From: Aaosphaeria pasadenensis
Taxonomy: Eukaryota; Ascomycota; Dothideomycetes; Pleosporales
Direction: 5' to 3'
NCBI GenBank assembly: GCA_022813625.1
Contig: JAKLMB010000065.1
Span: forward strand, 1 to 15,990
Length of the DNA stretch: 15,990 nucleotides
A program made the translations under genes and the position numbers. The notes below the pieces were generated by a model. It was not told the origin of the DNA, made no database searches, and worked only from the letters and a program-made list of their open reading frames with translations. Positions 9,004-15,990 of this stretch are shown piece after piece (within the stretch, counting starts at the first letter, position 1; each line of letters starts with the position of its first letter).

Positions 9004-10388
9004 CTAAATTACATCTTTTGTAACCGTCACATTCGTGGTCACTATATCAGCTTCTTTAGCATCTTGCGCTCCTGTTTCATTTGTCGTTCCCGTTGGACTT
9101 GGACTAGGTTTTCGGTCCAGAAAGACCAGCTCCACCTCATCGTCCATTTTACCGCCTGGAATATAGGACTCGGACGTCCCTCCTCTGTGACTGATAGGCT
9201 TACCAGAGCCGGTTGGTATGTACCCGTTAGTGCTGCGGTTGGACGTGTTCGTAGGAGTTGGTCGGACGATGAGGGACTTGAGGGCCGGGAGGGAGACCAC
9301 GATTACTGCTGTGCACATTTCGGCCGTGCACCATGCATCTGCCGCAATGTTAGAAGACTTGGTGAGAAAAGAGAGTTGTGATGGGTAGAAAAAGGGTGAA
9401 ATGGAGATAAAGTGAGCAAAAAGTCCAGGAGACCTACTGCCAGATGCGTCGTCGACGTTATAATCCGTTGCGGTGTATACGATAAACCGAGCGAGGCTAA
9501 TGGCGATTGTAATAAGGCCTAGAGAGAAAACACCGATCAGGCCAATCTTCTGACGCCTGCGGAGCTTGAGGCAATTTATGACGAAGAATGGGAGGCCGAA
9601 GACTAGCGATAAACGATGACTTAGCTAATGTGTCTGGGCAATCATTGTGTACTTGACATACGTAGTAGATCGGTGGAAATATTCAATGCCCAGTTGATTG
9701 CCAAGCTATGGTAGGAGTTCCATACAGAATTTAGTTGGTTTTCGATTGACCTTGTGGTCCACAAGTATCAGTTCACAAGCTTCCTGGCTAAGAAAAATTG
9801 GGATCATGCCATACCAGTTGTCGGAGATTGGACGTGCAATCAACGTGTCCGTCAAGACAGTCGCAACAAAAGCACAGACTATGAAAGCCGTGCCTACGTA
9901 TATTGCTATCCGCAGACGCCTGAAACCCTGTGGAATTAACCACCAATAGAAAGCTATGAGGGAGGCCTTGGGGAAATAGAGTCCGACATCAAAGAAGTAG
10001 CATGATATGAAGACTGTCTGAAAGCGAAACTTCCGTCAGTTCATACTCTCTCTAGATCAGTTTGCAACCGCGACTTGGCATACAGATCACGTACCTTCAA
10101 ATAATCAACAGAATCAGTCGTCAGATCTTCTGCTAGTGGGTGATCGATTTGAAGATAAAGGGCTTTAATGGAGCAAGCAACCCATCCCACCACGCACACC
10201 CATCCGCCCCATACAAGATAATCTGGGACAGTCAATACACGGCGCTCTATATGAAGGCGAATCCAGCATCGCAAGGCAGTGACAACCAATGCTAAGCAAA
10301 GCAGAAGTGTTTGAATGACCTGCGTAGAGTTTCAGTAAAGATTCAAAGCACTTCCTCATGGACTCACAATAGACGCCACAATCTCCAT
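9004..10388 (-). CDS. Seven-transmembrane fungal rhodopsin/Pth11-like membrane protein, six exons
   Basis: Exons on the minus strand: 10388-10368, 10319-10095, 10017-9815, 9750-9662, 9602-9438, 9338-9004. Introns are 48, 77, 64, 59 and 99 bases, with donors GTGAGT, GTACGT, GTATGG, GTATGT and GTAGGT and acceptors CAG, CAG, AAG, TAG and CAG. The exons sum to 1038 bases with every phase consistent, giving 345 residues. Seven hydrophobic helices lie near residues 3-24, 41-64, 83-108, 117-142, 165-190, 198-222 and 238-258. Family hallmarks include PDYLVWGGWV, YFPKASLIAFYWWL, LTDTLIA, INWALNISTDLL and SLPALKSLIV. The tail (259-345) is polar and probably cytoplasmic, with DRKPSPSPTG. The family holds putative receptors of the plasma membrane; ligands are unknown. 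The N-terminus is short and has no CFEM domain. A TATA-like AATATATAAAG sits about 100 bases upstream of the ATG. The gene looks intact. Confidence 0.9.
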
Positions 10389-13001
10389 GTTGCTAACTCT
10401 AAGTAGCCATCTGTAAACGTTCAATACTTATTGAGATCCAATATTGTTGTGTAGACTATGAGAGTTGGTCGTTACAAGTGGAACTTAGCTTTATATATTG
10501 AAAAGAAGAGATTTAATTGAGATAGTTTTACTGAGATGAGAAAAGGTTAGATAAGTCTGCGCTGGTCTTGTCGAGCCGGAAGTGCTAATCTAACTGAATG
10601 TGGTATGAAACGTGTTGCTGTCATGATTCGTATAGTCGTAAAGGACTGCTAGCGTCGGACTACCCGTGCAATATCAATCGAAGATAAACCACATCATTAT
10701 GCAGAGCCCTTACAAGACCGTCGTTGTTATCATAGTATGCTTTTTGTTCTAAGTACGCACTCTTTCTCTATCATATAGGATATTATTATAACGATAAGGA
10801 CCCTGACCGAGGGAGATTCTGGGACATATGTGAAGGCTACGCTTTCAGATCGTGGCTGTCACACTGGACCCAGCCGATAATATTGGTAAAGTTAGTAAGG
10901 TTCAGTGGCGAACCTGCCCTCGGGAAATCGATAATGATAATAATCCGTCTCTCGTGACTATTTCACGGCAACAGTTGATTTGGCTTATTCGACTACGTTG
11001 GAGTGAACACCTTAGAATAAGAGTAGACAATTTCCACGAGACTGGGAAAAGGAGAGCTCTGCATATAGGGGTCGAGCGATTGTCTGGTTGACTGCTTTTT
11101 TATACCTAGTTTACTTAGTTTCCCCTAGATCCGCGTCCCTTGTGGCCTAGTAGAAGCCTAGGCGTCTCTAAACTTTTAAAGCTCTCGTTAGACTGGCCAA
11201 GGTTAATATCAATGAGGCCACTACAAACGATTTTGCAGACTGTATCCTACCCAAGCCGATATGATAACATGTAAGAGTCTTCACTTTAATAGCTACGTGT
11301 ATAAACACTTGACTTCCTAAATTTATGCTACTAGAGAAGTGTTAATTGGGGTATAACCCAGACGTGAACTTCATGATTGTTGGGCTAGCCCATGGGAGAC
11401 CTGTAGTGCGGCTAAGTTAGCGTTGATGCTTCGCGGCTGATAACAAGAGCCCGCCACTCATATGGCCCGTAGCTGAGAGTTGTCGTCGGGCCGATACCTC
11501 GGTACCCCCGGGTCTCTGGCCACAGCCTACACTCGTTTGCTTTCAGGTGTTCGGGAATTAAGAAACCTTTTTGCAGCTATTCGGGTACAATTCAAGAGCG
11601 TCTAGCAATACATGCCCAACCGAACCCGACCCTGACTGCAGTTTATCGCGGTCTGATTAACTTGCATGCATCTTGGTGGCTCGTGCTGCCCTTCGCTGTG
11701 CGCTGTGCCCTGCGGCGACTAATTAGCGAATACGAACCTGGAAGGTCGATCAATGGGACGAACCAGCAAGGGTATGGTTCTAGCGTACTTAGAATAATAT
11801 TAATCTGACGTCCGTCATGTAGCCTGTACATTCTACACGTAGTCCGCTTATGGCCTTGTTGATGACAATTGCAAGCACATTGCTGGCGCTCATGTGCGGT
11901 TCTTCGTCTGTGCACGATCACCCGCATGTATGGACACGTGAGGTCTGCGCCATCCCTGGTTAAGCAAGAACGTTGGTAGTGGGGTGCACAGGGTACTGAT
12001 GAAATGTTCATCCAAATCTATTTGGACCCTTCCCACGATTTCGGACACAATTCCGCACAACGCATCCGCAAACGAGTTTTGTCTAGAAATGGCAAGCACG
12101 GGCACCTCCTAGAAACTGATCAGCCTGGATTATCTTCCGTTTCAACGTCTGGTAGACAAAGTATCTGAGAAAGGGGGGCAACGTTGAGTGATGCTTAACG
12201 GGTTGATTAGGGAAGACTTTCGGCCCGGAGCTGTTTCTGAGTTGGCGCGATTACATCCGACGTAATAGGTAATGTTCTACATGTGGTAAACCTCATTGTC
12301 GACCTTGTTCGTCGCAAATCCATTCAGCTTGCTTGTTCGACTGCAAGGAAGTCAATAGATATTCCGTGACAACCGCTCGGCGCAGACTGGGAGGTCTGGC
12401 CAGTTCTAAGATATGTGCGATCATAGAGTCTACTCGAGGTTGATATCTATCCATTCAACTTCAAGGACGTCATACGGGCTTGCGCCGCGCGATGCAGGAG
12501 CTAGTTCCATGGTCTGCAAAGTGCGGCACCACGACACAAGAGGTAAGATACCTACATCGAGGAGGAGCTGAGCGTGGTGGATACGGTACTCGTACTGAGA
12601 TCGGTCATTTCTCAATAAATGCCCAGATCTTACACGACTATACGCTCGAGGTAGCAAATGCTTTTTCGACTTTGCATTCAGATTTACTGGTCGTTTCGTG
12701 TACGTCTCTGGCAACTAATATAAGTCCTGCATCTGTTGATTAGAGGGATTATACCGAGCTACATGATTTCGTTCCTGAGCAAGCATGTTCGAAGAACGTT
12801 TTGTTTTCTGCGATAAATGCTGCATCACGGAGACGGATGACGCCAACGAAGCCCATGCGCAAGGTCATGACAGAAATTGCAATGTTGCCAGGCGATTCGA
12901 TACACGGTAGCGACGTGGGCATGGAGGAACGGCATGTATCGAATTCAGTTTCAGAAGAATGGCTAGGCTTTGATTGAATCTTGTTGGCGTTTCTGAATAT
13001 C
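10389..13001. other. Gene-poor region with a few anonymous open frames
   Basis: No gene is recognised in these 2.6 kb. Two plus-strand frames have protein-like composition: 10834-11091, open from just after a TGA and containing ISRQQLIWLIRLRWSEHLRI; and 12492-12743, 83 codons from an ATG, containing INAQILHDYTLEVANAFSTL. A minus-strand frame at 12011-11643 is rich in Cys, His and Arg, has no family signature, and looks like a chance opening. No intron set joins these. I see no tRNA, CRISPR-like array or tandem repeat. The region may be old decayed coding or transposon DNA. Confidence 0.4.
10489..10499 (-). promoter_or_regulatory. TATA-like box of the seven-transmembrane gene
   Basis: The minus strand reads AATATATAAAG at 10499-10489, about 100 bases upstream of the ATG at 10388. 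The match to TATAWAAR and the spacing are compatible with a fungal core promoter. This rests on sequence pattern only. Confidence 0.4.
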
Positions 13002-13166
13002 TCATTCGAATCGCACCACGCGACTCAGCCCATCGCCGTCGAAAACCTTACCCTTCGCACCGCTCCGGACATCGAGATCTTAAAGTGCGAATTGATAAGT
13101 CCTGACCAACATACCACCAAGCTTCACTTTGCACCGCGCATTTTCTGGCTCTGTTGATACGATCAT
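13002..13166 (-). pseudogene. Short interrupted reading frame of unknown family
   Basis: On the minus strand an ATG at 13166 opens a frame of 54 sense codons ending at TGA 13004-13002, broken by one TAA at 13082-13080. The translation is protein-like on both sides: KVKLGGMLVRTYQFAL before the stop and SGAKGKVFDGDGLSRVVRFE after it. The second part looks like the end of a beta-rich protein. I do not recognise a family. A CAA to TAA change would explain the stop. It could be the 3' end of a decayed gene or chance. Confidence 0.3.
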
Positions 13167-13555
13167 GATAGCAAGGTAATTCAACGGCAATTAATTAATT
13201 ATGTAGGTGGTTGTGTAACCGAGGCAGCGTTTGCTAAAGCTACATAAATAGTAATTATAGATTTTATATTTTGAACTCTTCTACACATCCGGAGGGACAT
13301 GAAAATGTTTCATTTCATTGATGGTGATGGTTTGGAGAGAAGTTCCACCGCGTACAAAATGAGGTAAAAAGACGAATCATGAGAAGCCGACAACCGTTGG
13401 TTTAGGTGCATAGAGACTAAAGTATCAAGCCTATGGATATTCAAAATCAGTGGTAAACATGAACCCACCAACTTCGTCACCGAAAATGGTTCGACATCTT
13501 GCTTTTAGGTTTTGAAATAGGAAGGGGGGAGAAGAGAGGATGGAGCGATTTCTAA
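13167..13555. other. No gene seen
   Basis: AT-leaning between about 13170 and 13310, with frequent stops in all frames. The remainder would be the 3' flank of the Ugo1-like remnant on the minus strand. The Ugo1 frame reads on past the expected end (GEF at 13564-13556) to a TAA at 13507-13505. No repeats or RNA genes are visible. Confidence 0.4.
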
Positions 13556-14130
13556 GAATTCGCCACTGCCTGCGCCTATCGCAGGAGCACCCCATACTCC
13601 CACGAGACCCCAGAACCCGCCTCTCCAGCCCCTCCACAGGCCATGCGCGCCCTGGCCCTTGCGTATTCTGGTGCGTGACGAGAGTGCCTTGGAGCACGTT
13701 CTAGCGGTTGCTTCGCCGCTGCCGCAGCACCGGGTCCCGAGATCTGGACGCCCTCGTCGCGGACGACGAACCAGATGGTGCCGAAGATTGCGCGGTACGG
13801 GCCGGGCACGTCGATGGTTTCAAAGCTGCGGACGGAGGGGCCTTCGTTTTCCATTCCGAAGACGGGAAATTTGGTCACGCCGTTCTGGTATGTGTCGGAC
13901 AAGCGCTGATTCTCGTACTCGTCGAGGATGGCGACTTAGCCGCGGCAGAGGACAGTCTCGAGGGGGAGGCGGATGAAGAGTTCGACGGTGGAGGAGAGGA
14001 AGGTGGAGATGGAGTACATGGAGGGGGTGATGACGGGGTCTAGGTTGGAAAGGATGTCGCGTGCATGGCTACTGAAGTTGGGTTTTGGGCTCCGTAAGTT
14101 GTACGAGTGGGGATGTGAGATCTGATTCTA
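13556..14130 (-). pseudogene. 5'-truncated, frameshifted Ugo1-like mitochondrial fusion protein fragment
   Basis: The minus strand encodes the C-terminal part of a Ugo1-type protein, a mitochondrial-carrier-like protein of the outer membrane that links fusion GTPases in yeast. Recognisable in order are LDPVITPSMYSISTFLSST, then VELFIRLPLETVLCRG, an in-frame TAA at 13938-13936 where the family has Gln (RRGQ), then VAIL, the block IDVPGPYRAIFGTIWFVVRD, and after a shift of one frame GQGAHGLWRGWRGGFWGLVG ending in GSGEF at 13564-13556. The frameshift lies between about 13780 and 13663. Only about 150-170 residues of a protein that is normally much longer are present. Upstream of about 14060 the match becomes unclear and the frame closes at 14130. 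Plus-strand open frames here are shadows of this GC-rich sequence. Family assignment rests on remembered conserved blocks, not on a search. Confidence 0.75.
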
Positions 14131-14203
14131 AGGCAGTTCTGGTGGGAGACCGATGGAAGGAGGGATGTAGTATGGTCGCAACGGATTTGGGGACATCATG
14201 AGT

Positions 14204-14417
14204 GGTCGCCTGGGATAGACTGTATGTTGCGGATGAACCGAACAGAGACGATTCTGACATGCTCTACGGAGAATAGAAACGTAATCAAGGGATCACGTGA
14301 CGGACTCGTAGTTGCGTAGATTTGTAAGAGGCACGTGATCCCTCGTCGGATTCGTCGTCGCCTTCTGGCCACTCAGAATCGTCTCTGTTCGGTTCATCCA
14401 TACCAACTCAGGCGACC
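14204..14417. repeat. Imperfect inverted repeat of about 210 bases with CACGTG motifs
   Basis: Three matching segments are nested in inverted order. GGTCGCCTG at 14204-14212 pairs with CAGGCGACC at 14409-14417. A perfect 27-base segment at 14231-14257 pairs with 14373-14399. AGGGATCACGTG at 14288-14299 pairs with CACGTGATCCCT at 14332-14343. The spacing between the second and third pairs is nearly equal in both arms (30 and 29 bases), so the arms are diverged copies of one sequence around a 32-base centre (14300-14331). Both arms read SESSLFGSS outward from the centre. It could be a fold-back element remnant, an inverted duplication of coding DNA, or a divergent promoter. Confidence 0.85.
14293..14300. 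promoter_or_regulatory. TCACGTGA palindrome (E-box, bHLH/Cbf1-type site)
   Basis: A perfect eight-base palindrome with the CACGTG core bound by bHLH regulators such as Cbf1 or SREBP-type proteins. A second CACGTG lies at 14332-14337 in the mirrored arm. Function is inferred only from the motif; both copies are part of the inverted repeat. Confidence 0.35.
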
Positions 14418-14514
14418 CCGTTACACACCTCCTAGCCATTCGGAGCCATCACTGTTCGAAGTAGCCGTAACATATGACAAAGTGATTAGCGCTGGCGCTA
14501 AATATATGGGGGGA
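14418..14514. other. Boundary segment before the AT-rich island
   Basis: Mixed-composition DNA leading to the abrupt compositional border. A small GC-rich hairpin, TTAGCGC-TG-GCGCTAA, lies at 14486-14501. No gene is supported. Confidence 0.4.
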
Positions 14515-15146
14515 TAGATGCAACCTGTAGTATTTAGCAGGTTTAAGCTATAGTACCGACATCTAGGATTTAGTAATTTCTGCTTCTTACATCCTATTTA
14601 TCTATTTTAGAGAGTCGAACAGTCCCTACAGTTATATCTACTTATTACATGCTATAACCTTTAAGCCTTTACACTATTTATCTAATACAGCATATTTAAT
14701 AGACTCCTAATCCTTTAATTATTAGCAAAGTTAGGGTAATTATAGGCTATATTAAGAGTAACTTTATAAAGTTACTAATGTAATTTTAGAGTTATCCTAT
14801 TTTTATAAATCCTCTATAAGTCCTTAAATAAATATTTCTAATATATATAAGGTATATACTTATAGAAATTAAGGCTTCTTATAACAGGGTTATCTGAGTA
14901 GAGACTTAGACACGTAACCTTAAAGGGGTTCTGTTAAGTAGTAAGGGCTGTAGGCGTAGTATTAATATACTAGTAAGGTTAAATATTAATTAATTACTAT
15001 TATATAAATATATTACTAAAGATATTATAAGTAATCTTCTATTAGGAAACTAGATATAGAGAACTATATTATAGATTAATAATAAGGACCTATCTATAGA
15101 ATATATTCTACTTATATATATAAGTATACTTAGTAGATTTATTAGG

Positions 15147-15206
15147 TTTATAGAATAAATCTATAAATCCTAGATTTATAATATTTATAGAATAAATCTA
15201 TAAATC
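15147..15206 (+). repeat. 23-base direct repeat within the AT-rich island
   Basis: An identical 23-base AT-rich string beginning TTTATAGAATAAATC occurs at 15147-15169 and again at 15184-15206. The unit can partly self-pair (GATTTATAGA with TCTATAAATC), so hairpins are possible. It is a local duplication inside the island. Confidence 0.8.
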
Positions 15207-15802
15207 TATTATATAACCTGTATTACGTGTCTATATTATAGTTAGCCTTATCTGCATAGAGCCTGCCTGTATCCTCCTATTCCTATAGGTCCTCCTTGTA
15301 GGATTCCTTATTACCCTCTAGCTACTTAGAATTGTTACTATTTAGTTTATCCGTAACACTTCTTCTATATATACCTAGTTACTCTCTATACCTATTTAAC
15401 CTAAACTTTACCCTAATTAGAGTCCTAACCTAATAACTTCCTTTATATAGTACTAACTACTAATAACTCCTTCTAATATTAGCTACTCTATTAACCTATT
15501 CTTTAATTATCCTAAGCCTTATATAAGTAGCTTATATACTTAAGCTATAGCTATATTAAGTATTAAAATAATAAAATCCCCCTTAATAGTATATTCTAAT
15601 ATTATTTAATATAGTAATAAGAAAGTATCTTATAAACTTCTAGTAAAGGAAAGCCTAGAATTATACTGCTTAATGTTACAATACCAGAACCTATAAGGAT
15701 AAGGAAGACGTTAAGTACTTAAGATAGAAGTTAGAGATTAGGGCTAGAGGCATTAATAATACCTAAGAGATAGTTACATAATCTAATATTATAAGAATAG
15801 AG

Positions 15803-15910
15803 TAATTAAGGTGCTTAAGGTCTTAGCAAGAGCTAAGAGGATAAGCAGCCTAATTATAATTAAGGTGCTTAAGGTCTTAGCAAGGGCTAAGAGGATAAGT
15901 AGCTTAATTA
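15803..15910 (+). repeat. 54-base tandem repeat, two copies plus a partial third
   Basis: Copy one is 15803-15856 and copy two is 15857-15910, each starting TAATTAAGGTGCTTAAGG and containing GTCTTAGCAAG and GCTAAGAGGATAAG. Visible differences include A/G after AGCAAG and C/T in AAGCAG versus AAGTAG, both transitions of the kind RIP makes. A partial third start (TAATTAAGG) appears at 15905. Confidence 0.85.
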
Positions 15911-15990
15911 AGGATAAAAGAGGATAAATATATAAGATTACTAGATTTTATATATAGGAGTTCTTTATAGTTAATAATAAATTATATTTA

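Larger units (their letters stand above)
14515..15990. mobile_element. AT-rich, RIP-like island, probably a mutated transposon or repeat
   Basis: From about 14515 to the end, composition turns strongly AT-rich with dense TA dinucleotides and few CA, TG or CG. Remaining C and G sit mainly in CT, CC, AG and GG contexts. This is the pattern left by RIP, which converts CpA to TpA in duplicated DNA of Pezizomycotina. No frame stays open for a useful length on either strand. I cannot name the original element: no reverse transcriptase or transposase motif is readable and no terminal repeats are seen in the window. Some pockets keep more G and C (15240-15310). Confidence 0.65.

Noticed and set aside
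8989..9381. Plus-strand 130-residue open frame
   Set aside because: It is antisense to the last exon of the seven-transmembrane gene, which is supported by motifs and consistent introns.
11643..12105. Cys/His/Arg-rich minus-strand open frames that hint at a zinc finger
   Set aside because: The Cys and His spacing fits no known zinc-binding pattern and the overlapping frames look like chance openings.
13659..14043. Two plus-strand open frames rich in Arg/Gly and Glu/Gly/Asp
   Set aside because: They are antisense shadows of the GC-rich Ugo1-like remnant, whose minus-strand translation carries the family motifs.
440..14130. All internal stops as proof of RIP, because each could come from a C to T change
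   Set aside because: Every stop codon is one C to T step from CAA, CAG or CGA, so this alone proves nothing. Only the Ugo1 stop has family support for the ancestral Gln.
14515..15990. Centromere, telomere or mitochondrial insertion as the cause of the AT-rich tail
   Set aside because: No TTAGGG array, no mitochondrial gene and no tRNA is seen. RIP-like dinucleotide bias explains it better, though a centromeric location cannot be excluded.
1..15990. tRNA genes or CRISPR-like arrays
   Set aside because: No cloverleaf with a proper T-arm box was found by eye, and the only direct repeats are the AT-island repeats without regular spacers.

Overview
The window looks like nuclear DNA of a filamentous ascomycete (Pezizomycotina; a Dothideomycete such as a member of the Pleosporales is my guess). 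The reasons are short spliceosomal introns of about 46-99 bases with GT..AG ends, protein families typical of this group, and a sharp change from mixed-composition DNA to an AT-dominated, repeat-like island at about 14515 that resembles sequence altered by repeat-induced point mutation (RIP). The first 74 bases are pure C and are probably a contig-end artefact, so position 1 is likely an assembly edge.

Layout from left to right. 1-74 is poly-C. 75-2765 has no intact gene, but it holds open reading frames that look like decayed coding DNA (about 440-766 and 1385-1945). 2766-4779 is a shortened Spt23/Mga2-type transcription factor with its DNA-binding region and a nuclear localisation signal but no IPT, ankyrin or membrane part. 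An interrupted reading frame follows it to 5002. 5538-6416 is an intact DEDDy 3'-5' exonuclease-domain protein. 7106-8339 is a two-exon homologue of Reg1, the glucose-repression regulatory subunit of protein phosphatase 1; the family's next conserved blocks are still legible out of frame to 8551. 9004-10388 on the minus strand is a six-exon, 345-residue seven-transmembrane protein of the fungal rhodopsin/Pth11-like type, which appears complete. 10389-13555 has no recognisable gene, only a few anonymous open frames, one with an internal stop. About 13556-14130 on the minus strand is a broken 3' fragment of a Ugo1-like mitochondrial fusion protein. 14204-14417 is an imperfect inverted repeat with CACGTG motifs near its centre. 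14515-15990 is the AT-rich island, with a 54-base tandem repeat and smaller repeats.

The most notable overall feature is that three regulators or housekeeping proteins that are normally full length (Mga2/Spt23, Reg1, Ugo1) appear here only as truncated or interrupted versions, next to a RIP-like island and between anonymous decayed DNA. The seven-transmembrane protein and the exonuclease look intact. This suggests an accessory or subtelomere-like segment that collected partial copies of core genes which are now decaying. No operon-like cooperation between the genes is expected. A shared theme of nutrient and lipid signalling (Mga2, Reg1, Pth11-like) may be chance.
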